64,000 nucleotides of DNA from Cristatella mucedo (Eukaryota; Bryozoa; Phylactolaemata; Cristatellidae): the NCBI GenBank assembly GCA_009760855.2, contig WPIO01000057.1:314001-378000 (forward strand), given 5' to 3'. Positions 14,317 through 24,065 of the stretch are shown piece after piece. Position 1 is the stretch's first letter, and every line of letters begins with the position of its first letter. Under the pieces are notes generated by a model. It searched no databases. It worked only from the letters and a program-made list of their open reading frames with translations, and had not been told where the DNA came from. The translations under genes were made by a program, and so were the position numbers.

Positions 14317-17300
14317 ACATATTTAAAACTAATACATTCCCGTAGCTTCCAATCCTCTTCCTCCTTATCTCCACCCAACATGTCCCCTGTCTTTCTATCC
14401 GCGGACATCTGGATTAAATACAATGCCGATTCAATTTTTAGGAAACGAAGACGGACACTGCTGCGCAGGGGACATGGCCAAATACATATACATATTCATA
14501 TCTATACATGTCTGCAGGTATCATATGGCCGACTATAGCCGCTAAACACATCGCGCGAACTTTGGACATGAGTGCACAAGCATGCGTTACAGCATCTGGA
14601 TGTTTTTTAACTCTAGCCTTCAGGCTTCTGTTTTTAGGTCCGCGTAGCCTTAACAGTCTGGGCAGCGGCACAACTCGTTCATTAGGTCCAGACGTAGCGC
14701 TAGTAAAACGCCAAGCATTCAGGACTGAGGGCCAGATATTCCACCGGCTTCACTTTAAGCAACACCGCTAGAGTGAAAGAGCAAGGAATATCCTGAATAT
14801 TGCAGTGGTTAAGTCAGGAAACTCCAAGCAGGCAAGCAAAAAGCTTAGAACAGCTAACAATCCGCTCGGCCACTACCAACCCGTAGACCACCGTCAAAAG
14901 CTGTGATTAAGTTCTTCCTCAAATACAGCCCAGGCCGGAAGTAGTACCTAAATCGGGCTACATAATTATTTTGCTGCCACTAAGTCGCGGCTTATCGCAC
15001 TTATTTTAAATTATTTTCCAGTTCAAAGGGTAAGGTCATCGGATAAACTCAAGGGTAGTTATCGCTGAGCCTCACTTTATACAATCAGGGACGCGAGACC
15101 AACCACTATCGACCAGGTATTGTCTCACCCGCCTAATTTCTAACATAGCCATTTTGACATCAACGCATAACATAACGATACTCATGGTTTCTGTAATCAT
15201 GATATAGGCGTCGAAATAAACTCTTTGAGGTTTATATTCAGCCTGGGTGTGAGTTAACCCAAGCTGAATAGCAGAAGTGTGCTGTTCATGAATGCCTAGA
15301 CCATGTTTGAATATCTGTTCTTGACTTGACTTATACAATTTGTATTCTCTAATGGTCATCAAAACAGAGAGTAGATTGCTTTCTACACCATAATGCATGT
15401 CTGAACAGCATGCAAGTTTGTGCATTCCAACAAAGCAATGCAAGAACGATGTTTGAGTTTCCATCAGCCACCCGATATTTCTGTTTCTGTGCACATGTAT
15501 ACCTTCGCTAAAGGTATGTACCAATTCATGCTGTAAAAAGATTCTTATAAATATTACACAGCGACCTCTTCGCGTTAAATACAAATGATTAAGTATTATC
15601 TGGCTCTTCTTGCAATTTTAGCCTACTGATAGCGTAATGATACTAACCAAGTCTCTTTTGCCGCTATATACGCAATAGAGAGACAGGTGAATCGGCTGAA
15701 ATCTAGCTTGTTTACTTGACATGAATGATGTCTGCCGCTTTCCGCATGCCAGTACATGCACTTGAATAGATAGAACTTTTGCTGGCATCTTAAGCCTCCT
15801 GGATACATGTCATTTGCCTTGATGCTTCTTCTTCTGTCGTAATATTTTGCTAATAATAAAGATCTTACATTGGGGCTCTTTTTTTCTTGTTGCAGGGCTT
15901 CACATGACGCTTGTTGTCGTGGCGGCGTCAGCCGGAGAGCTGCTTCTACCCGTGATACAGGCGCAGGTAAATCAATATAAGTGTACAATAGCGCTTTGAG
16001 ATGTACACTCTTTACCAAGAGGCTGAAAATGATGTCAAGAAACAACTTATTGCAGCGATCAAACAGTCGGCTTATAAGACGTTGTTAGCAATTGATGGAA
16101 GTAATAGTAACAATAATAATAATAATAATAATAATTAATTTATAGATCGCTCTCAGAGAACAGTATCTATTTGTAGGCAGTACATATGCCGTAAATGAAG
16201 CACGATCACACTATTAGTGATAACATGCACAGTGCCAGCACGCATAAGCACAAAAAGGATAAATTAACAATAACCAGCAAATGCTGCGAAGAACAGGTGC
16301 ATTTTTAGCTTTATTTAAAATGCCGTCAAGTCAGGAAGTGTCATGAATCAATTGGTAGCGAACTTCGGGTTTAGGGACCAAACGAACTAGTGGCGCGATC
16401 TCCATAGGATTAGAAGTTGCTTCGAGGCATAGCTAAGTGATGTGAGTCAGAAGTGCGAGTAGTCAGACTCCTGGCCAGATTTCGGGGAATATTTCTGATT
16501 GGTCGGCTGGAGCCAGAGTACGAAGGAATCTAAAAATGAATGGCAAAACCTTTGAGGCAAACTGGTAGCCAATTTACATCGGTAAGAAGTGGTGCGACGC
16601 ACACGACAGACAAGCCCAACTGCTGAGTTCTACATCAATTGCAAGCGCCTGCTTACGTCGGCCGCAAGGCCCACAATAAGTTAGTTACAGAAGATGCGAG
16701 GTGTGTCAAAAATGCTTAGACCAATTTAAATGTAGAATCCCTGCCTAAAAAGCTCGGAATTTTTGCAATGTTATGTCGCAGAAAGTAATCAGACTGAAAT
16801 GTAGAGCTAGCGTGGTCATTCAGCGAAAGGTCGCTCTGGAACAGGAGGCTTATAATCGTTAAGGCTATACAGGAGAGACGCTGCTGACAGAGCCTATTCT
16901 TGGAATAGTATTCCCATATCCGAGTAATGCTACATGTGCCCGTGACTAGCACGTTTGCCATTCCATTTTCTGCAAGAATTGCTGCCACACAATGGCGGAT
17001 GTCAGCAAAACATGCAGCAATAACAACCCTGTAATGCTTCGACCTTAGATTCTTATAATAATAATAATAATAATAATAATAACAGTAATCCATTGATATA
17101 GCGCCTTAAGAGAACTCAATCTCTTTGTAGGCACTTTAAATTTGCTGCAAAGGAAGCACAATCAAATATTTAGAGGTATCATGCTCAATAAAAACAAGAA
17201 TAGCTTTGTTAGGGGCAACGTGCACAGTGTCGGCATTCAGGTTTGGCTAGTGGCAGCACGCACAGTGTCAGCCTACTAAAGGACACAAAGAGCAAAGTAT

Positions 17301-20300
17301 TTGGACCCAGTAAATGCTGCGACGGATACATGCGTTTTTAGCTTCTTTTTCAATTTAATAATAACAATAATAATAATTCACTTGATAAAGCGTCCTCAGA
17401 GAACTTAATCTCTCTCTAGGCGCTTTACATTTGCTGTAAAGTGAAATGCAATTGAATGGTAAGTAAAATCATGCTTGAAAAACAAACGAAATGAATAATA
17501 TGGCTAGGGGTGACATGCACAGGGTCAGCATGCAAATGTGGTTAGTGGCAGCATGCACAGTGTCAGCACGCATAAACACATCGAGGACCAATCACAGGGA
17601 CCCACTAAATGCTGTCCTAAAAAGGTGTGTTTTTAGGTTCCTTTTAAATGTGGTCAGGTCAGGGGATGTTCTGAGGCAGGTCGGGAGGGAGTTCGAGGCT
17701 TTGGGAGCATATGAACTAAATGCACGGTCTTCAAAGGATTTAAGGTTTGTACGAGGTATTTCTAGACTGTTGGATTCAGAAAAGCGGGTGGTACGATGCT
17801 TGGCCTGATGGGGTAGTATATCTGACAGATAGGCTGGAGCCATAGAATGAAGGGACCTAAAAGTGAGCGACAAAACCTTGAAGTCAATCCGTTGCTTGAC
17901 TGGTAGCCAGTGCAGGTCGGCGAGAAGTGGAGTAATGTGGCAACTGCGACGCTCACGACAGACAATTCTAGCTCCCGAGTTTTGCACCAGCTGCAATCGC
18001 CTGATCGCACATGCTGGTAGGCCAGTAAGCAGTGAGTTGCAGAAGTCGAGACGGGATGTCACGAATGCACGGACCAACTTAGATGTGGTATCTTTATCTA
18101 AACAAGCCTGAATTTTAGCAATGTTATGAAGCTGAAAATAGGCGGATTTGACTGTGGAGCTGATATGGTTGTCTAACGACAGGTCGCTTTGGAATATGAC
18201 ACTTAGATTTCGAGCTGATTCAACTGGAGATATGATGGCAGAGCCAATTTTGAAAGTCAGCCTTTCCAATCTCTGGATCACACTGGGTTCGCCCATAACT
18301 AGTAAGTTAGTTTTATCATCGTTCAGTTTTAGAAAATTTGCTGCCCTCCATGTGCGGATGTCATCAATGCATGCAGCAAGTGAGTTTAGAGAATTTGAGG
18401 TTCTCGAAGGCTGGGAGGGATCAAAGCAAAGGTACAACTGAGTATCATCGGCATAGAAGTGAAAGCCTAGATTGTGCTTGGCAATCACATCAGCAGGAGG
18501 CAGAGTATAAACCGTGAAAAGAACCAGACCCAGCACTGAGCCCTGAGGTACTCCATATTTTAGAGATACTTCAGATGATCTTTGTCCATTCACGTCAATA
18601 CTCTGGAGTCTCCCACTGAGATAGGACCTGAACCACTGCAGAGCAGTGCCAGTGATGCCCAGGCGAGATGAGAGGCGCTCTAGAAGAACTTTGTGATCGA
18701 TGGTATCAAAAGCTGCCGAAAGATCAAGCAAAACAAGAAGAGACACTCTACCCATGTCTGCATTCCTAAGTAGGTCGTTGTATACCCGAAGCAATGCTGA
18801 CTCTGTGGAGTGATTAGCTCTAAAGCCAGACTGGAACTTACTAGCAAGGTGTGAGGTTTCGATATACGAGTTCAGGTGGTCCGCCACGACCCGTTCCAGT
18901 GTCTTTGGTAGGAATGGTAGAAGGGAAACTGGGCGGTAGTTGCTCAAGTTCTCTTGGTCAAGTGTAGCTTTCTTGAGAAGTGGCCTGACTACAGCTTTTT
19001 TGAAAGGTGCTGGGACATGACCTGAGGCTAATGACATATTAATGATGTTAGTTATGCATGGCAGCAGTACATCAAAACAACGTAGGAGCAGGACAGTGGG
19101 AATAGGGTCCAGAGGACTTGTTGTCTTCTTTGATTGAGATACGAACTTTAGGACTAGATCGCTAGTGACCTGCTTAAATGAAGACATTGAGGTGCAGCCA
19201 GGAACCGAGGAACAGCATTCTAGTGGGGAGGTTGTCATCGCAGGGATGGATTCCCTGATTTTGTCTATCTTTTGCACAAAGAATCGAGAGAAGCGATCGG
19301 CTAGATCATCATTAGGATCATCAGGTAAGGAGCTAATCTGGGAACGTTGATCAAGACTGGGGATGTCGTGACGCCAGTGGGGAGTTTTAGGCTTTGGGAG
19401 CATACGAACTAAAGGCACGGCCTCCAAAGGATTGGATGTTTGTACGAGGTATAAGTAAACTGTTAGACTTAGAAAAGTGAGTGATACGATGTTTAGCCTG
19501 CTTGGGGTGTAGATCTGATCTGTAGGCTGGAGCCAAAGAATGGAGAGACCTAAAAGTGAGTGACAGAACCTTGAAATCTATGCACTGCTTGACTGAGAGC
19601 CAGTGCAGGTCGGCGAGAAATGATGTTGTGCGGCAACTGAGCTGCTCACGACAGACAAGCCTAGCTGCAGATTTTTGCAGAAGCTGTAAGCTTCTAATTA
19701 CACAAGCCGGTATACCAGCAAGCAGTGAGTTCCAGAAGTGGAGTCATGATGTCTGAAATGCATGGACCAATTTAGACGGGGCATCCCTGTCTAGGCAAAC
19801 CCAAAGTTTAGCAACGTTATATAACTGAAAGTATTCAGACTTGACTGTGTAGTCGATGTGGTCGTCTAATGAAAGGTTGCATAAATACTTTCAAGCGTGG
19901 ATTTGGCGCAGCATTTGGATCTGCCAGACAGGTCCCCCCCGATCTTGGCACATCGCACTACGTAGCACCAAGGTCGTGGGTTCCAGCCAGGTAGCAGGCA
20001 TTTTCCCTGGTGCCTTCTTCCGGCGGCCTCATAGTCGCTAACGACGCTGCTGCACAGTTTTATGAATTTGGGGACTTACATCTTTATAATGTATTTTTGC
20101 TTTACCCCTATCTGTGTTTACTGCATTATTAAGCCACTAAACATCATTGCGTGACAACGGTTCTGTTTACAGATATTCGAGAATAACGCCCGCTCGTTCT
20201 TGGTGATGGCGGTCACGTGCGCTTGCGTCACGTGCTTCCTATACTTGGCCTTCTGGCTGGTCGGAAAAGGCACGGAGAAATTTCAAAGTAAGGGCTTCAG

Positions 20301-22962
20301 CGATTTGCTGTTAAATTTTGCATGTGCAATGCACCATTGAATTATGAATTGCTGGTATGTACTAGTTCTTTTTACTAACCATGTTTCCTTATGCACAAAT
20401 TGGTGATGTAAATCTGTTATTGCGAAGATCAAGATTGGCATATTCCTGGGAAAGCGACTTGCGCGGCTCGGCGAACAATTCACTATTCATTAGAATTTTA
20501 AAGAGTCGCACGATTAGCAAAACGGCCAATTGGTCTGAGTTACTCGTTGCAGTGGGAATTGCAAGCGCTTCCTTGTCTGAGTGCTTGCTTGCAGACAGAG
20601 GACAAAAGCCACAGCGATTAGAAATTACTCTTACTGACATTTTCTCGTAGACACTTAATAGATGTAGCAAATACGTCATTCCCAGCACCTGTAAAGCCAG
20701 CTAGCCACTGGAAAACAAGCTAAGACACTGCTTTCCGTACAACCTTCTTCCGCGTCTTCCTTTTAATCTTGCCATTGAAAGCCCGCTTGACCTCGGAGGG
20801 CGAAATTGGGTGTGACGCGACTTAAAAGCTTCAAGTTGCTTGAAAGGAGCCAATGGAGGTCATAAAGAAATGCTGTGACGTGGAAGTTGTGACTATTGCT
20901 TCATTAAATCATGGATGCCGAGTTTTGCTCACTAGTAAGCGTGTGCCGCGGCAAGTGCAGAAGATACAAACGCAGTGAGCTGCAAAAGTTTAGATTTCGT
21001 CCCACAAAAATAATCGCACAAGACTATAAGAACTCCTGATAAGAACTCTTGACATGTTATTTAATCAACTAGTAAGTGCTTATGAATAAAGAGAATACCG
21101 TTCTTATAGTGGAATTAAAGTATCAGTAGTTACTTCTTCAGCTCGGCCATGTAGCAAACTTTGCGATTAGCAGTGGCTTAATGATAAAAATAATAATAAT
21201 ATAATTTATTTGTATTTGTAGTGCCCTAAGGAAACTTAATCTCTATTCAGGCGCTTTAAATATGTCGCGACGCTTGACCCGCGACCTTGGTCGTCAAATA
21301 CGTTAATCTTGACCTTGGTCAAGGCAAGCATATTAAGCACTGGGTTAAACCAGCGAGGCGACTTTCTTGCGTGTGGCACGTTCCGGAATTTAATATTTCC
21401 TCGTGACTACGAACTTAATATATAATCACGCATAGCTCAGGTTTGTCCTGGATATCGCACGACACACAGACGAGTTTTTGGGTGAGGATCCTGTTGGTAA
21501 ATAGCAATGTACTCTCGCAATACACGCCTACCTATTCCGTAAAGCTGCAGGCATGGTTCAGTTATTCAGTCTAAGATCTCTACCTTCGATTAATAGGGCT
21601 TAAGAATTTTGAAATCATATACTTCTTATAGCGTGTCCTATCTAACTAGACGCTCAGCTGCCTCGGGGTTTCCACCACGCCACCCGCTCTGCTGCCTCAG
21701 ATCGCTTAGCAGTGCCTCGAACCGATCACAATTCTTTTGGAGATATTTTTCTCAGTTCCAATATTCCAAAAAGGCATAAAAATCACAAGCGACGGACTTA
21801 ATGTTTTCTCTTACTTAAGATATTTAGAAAAAACAAAACACCACCTATCTCTCTCGGCGTTTGCTCGACCCGCACCGCAACCTTTATAAGTTTATGCACT
21901 GAAATGGTTCGTGCTATCAATAATTAATTGACTTGTTTCCTTGTCACTATGTAAGGTATTTCTAGAGGGAGATTTGATTATTCAAAGGTGCCATCAAATG
22001 CGTGGATATTAATCTTTCTATAAACATCACAAAAATACTGTGCTAATAAGCGAAGATACTGCGCTTTAAGCATATGAATTTAAAAAACTCACAACGAAAA
22101 GAAAAACTTAAATCTGTGCACACATAAAGATATATACTGTATTTCATTGTTTCATGTTTATTTATATATAAATACATGAATATACAAAACACGTACGTGT
22201 AGCTGTTTTATGATATAGCTACATGTGCTACAGCGAGGTGTCTGAACTAGCCAGAGTTCACCTCTGAAGCTTCACTGTATTATTCTACCTGTCTGGGAAT
22301 ATATTGAGTATTTTGATATTTTATTTAATTTTAAATATAAATTATTTATGTGTAAGTAAATAAATTTGTTTGTTTGAAAATGCAGGTGGATATTACGTGT
22401 ACACCTATAAATATACGCACTAAATATATTTACCTAAAACTTCTGAACTTAGCACCAGTTTATTTGTTGTTTTTTCACGAAATTATTTCTCAGATGTTTC
22501 AAAGCTCCAAGAATCTTCTTCTCAATACAAATATATTCCTTTCTTCAAGCTTGTACATAATTGCAAGACTTGGGTACTTTTCATCAAGCAGTTTACGTGA
22601 ATACTAGATCCTTCAAGAATTACTGGCATGACGATGCAAAAACAGCAATTATATGCCACGCGATGCTAATTCATACCGAGAGGTACATTTTGTCAAGCGC
22701 ATTTTATAATTTAGACGTACACCACGACTCCTTCGTATTGTTAAGCATTGTGCCCCTACCGGCAGAGAAAGCTAACTCCGGTGACGTCAGCATTACTGGC
22801 GTGGATGAAGAAGAGCGAATAGATCTTCGGCCGCAGCTGTTAGAGACTTACACCAACGACGACGATGAAGCGGAAGCAGACGCAGAAGGGAGCGAGAGAG
22901 AAGGAGGCTCCAGCGATGATGACGAATCCGTCCAACGCGGCGTGACCAGCATTCGGGCGTAA
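1450..22962 (+). CDS. MFSD4: MFSD4-like major facilitator transporter, 10 exons, 5' end outside window
   Basis: A multi-pass membrane transporter of the MFSD4/NaGLT1 branch of the major facilitator superfamily; family members are reported as sodium-linked sugar carriers, but the substrate here is not shown. Exons: 1450-1645, 2157-2327, 3719-3887, 4502-4635, 6310-6402, 9722-9802 (or 9793), 11386-11533, 15896-15966, 20173-20287, 22766-22962. All junctions are AG/GT and every phase agrees, giving about 457 residues ending in TAA. Family-like blocks in order: GLSNGIVDCLANFQMVYLYE, YGVGALISPLIAQPFL, TLCVVLVAFLYDGMQ, AYVSSAFWGSFTAGRLLAV, SLFGFFCSSVTPA, AASAGELLLPVIQAQIF. About ten hydrophobic helices are visible, then an acidic, serine-rich cytoplasmic-type tail. 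Human MFSD4A is about 514 residues, so the N-terminal helices are upstream. Introns 1 to 9 carry LINE and SINE fragments but leave the exons intact, so the gene looks functional. Confidence 0.9.
1850..1950 (+). mobile_element. L2-A LINE 3' end, plus
   Basis: A short 3' fragment reading gcggcaaatgtataagtgcc, tagaaagaaattgag, ttctcttagggcgc and an AT-rich tail. It matches the 3' ends of longer L2-A copies. Confidence 0.7.
2157..2327 (+). CDS. MFSD4: MFSD4-like exon b
   Basis: The acceptor is ctcgtag at 2150-2156 and the donor is CAG|GTAAGG at 2327/2328; 57 codons, phase 0 at both ends. It reads AMYFSYGVGALISPLIAQPF, the most conserved helix of the family, then an extracellular-type loop with Cys and an N-glycosylation sequon (NGT), then WVMAGLQ. 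Confidence 0.92.
2455..2960 (-). mobile_element. L2-B LINE 3' fragments, minus, two pieces
   Basis: The sequence repeats the L2-B 3' region (agccaacagacttcatctca, ggtagtagcgttgaagtagc) and then starts again at about 2700 with a second L2-B 3' end (actccacaaagactacgtgg) that runs on into the ctgtatccgctgatcaatcg part. One copy probably inserted into another. Confidence 0.7.
3380..3465 (+). mobile_element. SINE-A 3' half, plus, diverged
   Basis: It contains gtcgaggtgctcgcc and a tail ggcgcctggatagagttctc / gggcgctatacgaatgg, as in other SINE-A copies. Within intron b-c of the MFSD4-like gene. Confidence 0.5.
3719..3887 (+). CDS. MFSD4: MFSD4-like exon c (end of helix 6 and cytoplasmic loop)
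   Basis: The acceptor is ctccgcag ending at 3718. I chose the donor GAAG|GTAATG at 3887/3888 because it leaves phase 1, which fits the next exon; the earlier GAAG|GTGAAA at 3835/3836 leaves phase 0 and would run into a stop. The exon gives VPNAILMFVLVAHGGF and then a basic, Ser-rich loop, as expected for the central cytoplasmic loop of an MFS protein. Confidence 0.8.
3950..4420 (-). mobile_element. L2-B LINE 3' region, minus
   Basis: It ends (low coordinate side) in a pentamer tail (taatgtaatgtaatgta at 3970-3989) and then the L2-B 3' UTR. The minus strand encodes the C-terminal motif DNKLAVPFLRLKTVGDRSFS, then GPRLWNSLPQFLRND, the typical end of an L2-type ORF2. Inserted in intron c-d of the MFSD4-like gene. 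Confidence 0.8.
4502..4635 (+). CDS. MFSD4: MFSD4-like exon d (helix 7)
   Basis: The acceptor is ctcttcag ending at 4501 and the donor is CAG|GTCAGT at 4635/4636. The exon starts with two bases of a split codon and ends in phase 0. It encodes the end of the loop and a helix reading NVVVTLCVVLVAFLYDGMQ, equivalent to family helix 7. Confidence 0.82.
4636..6309. other. MFSD4-like intron d-e
   Basis: No exon or clear repeat family was recognised; the sequence drifts from GC-rich near the exon to AT-rich. Short open frames here have no domain character. Confidence 0.5.
6310..6402 (+). CDS. MFSD4: MFSD4-like exon e
   Basis: The acceptor is attatcag ending at 6309 and the donor is TGG|GTGAGT at 6402/6403; 31 codons, phase 0 at both ends. 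It reads GNYTQFVSSYALKEVKGYNT followed by GAYVSSAFW, the conserved outer part of helices 7 and 8. It contains the sequons NYT and NTS. Confidence 0.88.
6403..9721. other. MFSD4-like intron e-f
   Basis: AT-rich with an (AT)n run at about 7998-8020 and a local duplication of ggccaaggcga at about 6892-6915. No coding exon or recognisable transposon was found. Confidence 0.5.
7998..8021. repeat. (AT)n microsatellite
   Basis: Alternating TA dinucleotides, about 11 units, in an AT-rich intron. Confidence 0.85.
9722..9802 (+). CDS. MFSD4: MFSD4-like exon f, two in-phase donors
   Basis: The acceptor is cgttgcag ending at 9721. It reads GSFTAGRLLAVLLAICITPY, containing the family's G-x-x-x-x-GRLL motif. 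Two good donors lie nine bases apart, ATC|GTGAGT at 9793/9794 and ATT|GTAAGT at 9802/9803; both keep phase 0. The longer form keeps the spacing to the next conserved block that I recall for human MFSD4A, so it is preferred. Confidence 0.85.
9803..11385. other. MFSD4-like intron f-g with an L2-B fragment
   Basis: It holds an A-rich low-complexity stretch at about 10103-10170 (repeated ttaaaactaaaac-like units). An L2-B 3' fragment in minus orientation lies at about 10770-10970 (cggtagacttcatctcactc and following). Confidence 0.5.
10770..10970 (-). mobile_element. L2-B LINE 3' fragment, minus, diverged
   Basis: Blocks taagcggattttggc, cggtagacttcatctcactc, gctgagtcaggaggacag and gtagaatggaagtagtagca line up in order with the L2-B 3' region at 4060-4200. 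Confidence 0.65.
11386..11533 (+). CDS. MFSD4: MFSD4-like exon g
   Basis: The acceptor is atattgcag ending at 11385 and the donor is GAGTA|GTAAGT at 11533/11534; it ends in phase 1. It encodes two helices, with the block GTSLFGFFCSSVTPAAISMA matching the family's SLG-F-SS-P-A helix. The open frame extends upstream to 11158, but that part lacks family resemblance and is intron. Confidence 0.88.
12980..13205 (+). mobile_element. L2-B LINE 3' end, plus
   Basis: It reads ctactgctatgctactcact, gtgagatgaagtctactgg, gtaccgaaagccgcttaggc, then gtaacactcatatagcc and ggagttacattatattac, the L2-B 3' UTR and tail. Confidence 0.8.
13465..13485. repeat. Perfect short palindrome
   Basis: Arms gtcaggctcg and cgagcctgac around a single C. 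It could form a small hairpin or be a dimeric protein site; nothing nearby supports a function. Confidence 0.85.
14235..14317. repeat. (AT)n microsatellite with GT interruptions
   Basis: About 80 bases of TA repeats interrupted by tatgta steps. Confidence 0.95.
15896..15966 (+). CDS. MFSD4: MFSD4-like exon h
   Basis: The acceptor is a strong polypyrimidine tract plus ttgttgcag ending at 15895; the donor is CAG|GTAAAT at 15966/15967. It begins with two bases of a split codon and ends in phase 0. It reads LHMTLVVVAASAGELLLPVI, the conserved G-E helix near the end of the MFS fold. Confidence 0.88.
16108..17056 (-). mobile_element. L2-A LINE, minus, old 5'-truncated copy
   Basis: The 3' tail is (AAT)n at 16108-16136, followed by gctctcagagaacagtatct and the L2-A 3' UTR. 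Upstream on the minus strand it encodes LLFQSDLSLNDHASST and RHNIAKIPSFLG, the L2-A ORF2 C-terminal region, with several disabling changes. Confidence 0.75.
17057..17352 (-). mobile_element. L2-A LINE 3' end, minus
   Basis: It begins with (ATA)n at 17057-17082 and reads gcgccttaagagaactcaat, ctctttgtaggcactt and on through the 3' UTR. It sits end to end between two other L2-A copies in the same orientation. Confidence 0.75.
17355..19342 (-). mobile_element. L2-A LINE, minus: best copy, long ORF2 reverse transcriptase
   Basis: A 5'-truncated non-LTR retrotransposon of the L2/CR1 group, which copies itself through RNA by target-primed reverse transcription. An open frame at 19427-17592 (611 codons) has reverse transcriptase motifs in order: [11 protein letters not shown] (161-171), FQSGFR (198-203), LLDLSAAFDTIDH (233-245, catalytic Asp), [10 protein letters not shown] (291-300), FYADDTQLYL (324-333, catalytic YADD), then the C-terminal block [15 protein letters not shown]. 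The endonuclease is missing. The first 28 residues belong to the neighbouring copy read out of frame. The 3' end has the L2-A UTR and an ATT-rich tail at 17357-17377. It lies in intron h-i of the MFSD4-like gene, opposite to its transcription. Confidence 0.9.
19343..19895 (-). mobile_element. L2-A LINE, minus, interrupted copy
   Basis: It carries the ORF2 C-terminal region again (gagccagtgcaggtcggcga, agacctaaaagtgagtgac), so it is a second copy and not part of the neighbour. It stops at about 19342 where the longer copy begins, without its own 3' tail. Confidence 0.75.
19905..20040 (+). mobile_element. Possible decayed tRNA-type SINE
   Basis: It contains gcactacgtagcaccaag followed by tcgtgggttccagcc, which resembles a B box. 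The tail is not recognisable, so this is tentative. Confidence 0.3.
20173..20287 (+). CDS. MFSD4: MFSD4-like exon i (last helix)
   Basis: The acceptor is ctgtttacag ending at 20172 and the donor is CAAA|GTAAGG at 20287/20288; it ends in phase 1. It encodes IFENNARSFLVMAVTCACVT and the last membrane helix, followed by a lysine-rich stretch at the membrane exit. Confidence 0.88.
20288..22765. other. MFSD4-like last intron
   Basis: AT-rich sequence with one SINE-A copy (21185-21360). Nothing else was recognised; the open frame at 22561-22765 upstream of the last exon is taken as intron because it lacks family resemblance. Confidence 0.5.
21185..21360 (-). mobile_element. SINE-A, tRNA-derived, minus
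   Basis: It starts with an (ATA)n tail, then atttatttgtatttgtagtg, ccctaaggaaacttaatct and ggcgctttaaatatg. The head shows the duplicated ttgaccttggtcaagg stretch typical of this family and ends near aaaccagcgagg. Confidence 0.65.
22766..22962 (+). CDS. MFSD4: MFSD4-like terminal exon (acidic tail and stop)
   Basis: The acceptor ctaccggcag ends at 22765 and restores the frame as AAG (K). The exon encodes a hydrophilic tail rich in Asp, Glu and Ser (for example NDDDEAEADAEGSERE), ending in TAA at 22960-22962. The tail is less conserved than the helices, so the acceptor choice rests on phase and reading frame. Confidence 0.75.
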
Positions 22963-23776
22963 AGCACATTGAGGCCAGAGCGTCAAAAGGCGACAGAAGG
23001 CGGTCGAATGAAACGGCGGCTCTTTCAGTGCCAGTTTCCAGTGCAAGAGTTGCTGAAAAGTTGATCGACTACGGCTAGAGGACACGTGTCGCAGACTCTC
23101 ATCTAACTATTAGTGACAGCGTCAAATGTTTTTTTCGTTATTCTATACGCCTTTCGAGGTGCGAAGTCAGTGCCTTCGAGGCGACTAGATTACTTCCGTG
23201 CCGATCGTGGCCGCAAAGGCAATGACCACTAGGCATAAGGGAATACGGCCTTAGTTTAATTCTAGCATTATGGTAACCTTAAATAATCCCTGAGAACTGC
23301 AGCAGCCGCTGACGCCGGCGGTCTATAGACCATTGGCCATTCAAAAAGTGTTTCAAGGGTGGCTGAAATCTATTTGTTACGCCAGGTGCGCTTCGTCGCT
23401 CTTGCTTGGCTCAGAGACGTGTCATCGTTGCTTGTTGCTTGCCGTTTTCTCCTCGCGTTTGAACCCAAAATCATTAAAATATCTCCGTAACAGTCATGTT
23501 CTACTACACTTCCGGTAGTGGTTCGATGGATGTAACGAAAGCATTCGGCAGCTTTGCTATTTGTAAGATGGTCTTGACGTGCCAGTGGGCAGGTCGGCGA
23601 TCACGGATGAGCAGGGCAGAAAGGAAAACATTACAACAACGGCGTGGATTGAAACGAAACGGAAGCACTGATTGTCAAAGTGAAGTCGATTACACAATGA
23701 GTCCAAGCTACTGCGAAGTCTGACCTCAAAAGACTGTCATTAATGCGAAAGGTGAATGAGAACTGCATACATTGGC

Positions 23777-23822
23777 TAGCTGTAGAGGTATAAAAAAGAT
23801 AGCTGTAGAGGTATAAAAAAGA
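23777..23822. repeat. Tandem duplication of a 23-bp unit
   Basis: Two perfect copies, 23777-23799 and 23800-23822, each starting tagctgtagaggtataaaa. Confidence 0.95.
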
Positions 23823-23989
23823 TAGGCGTGACAAAAGATACCATGTCTTCTCTTGCCAAATAAGAGGCTATATTTCCAAGTGTCTCGATACATTATTAAG
23901 GAGCCACCGTTAAAAAAATTTTCGTCTCCAGATAGGCATAAGACAAACGCCATACAGAATATACATCCGATCTCAACAGGCGAGGTACG

Positions 23990-24065
23990 TATGAGAGGTA
24001 GAGCGTCTTGAAAGAGATTAAGCTGTCTTTGAGCGCTATACCAAAGACCTATATTAACAATTATT
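23990..24065 (+). mobile_element. SINE-A or L2-A 3' tail, plus, short
   Basis: It reads gcgtcttgaaagagattaag and ctgtctttgagcgctatacc, as in SINE-A tails such as 1130-1185. Confidence 0.45.

Larger units (their letters stand above)
11534..15895. other. MFSD4-like intron g-h
   Basis: A 4.4 kb intron with one L2-B 3' fragment (12980-13205), a perfect 10-bp-arm palindrome (13465-13485) and an (AT)n run (14235-14317). Other open frames here lack recognisable domains. Confidence 0.5.
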
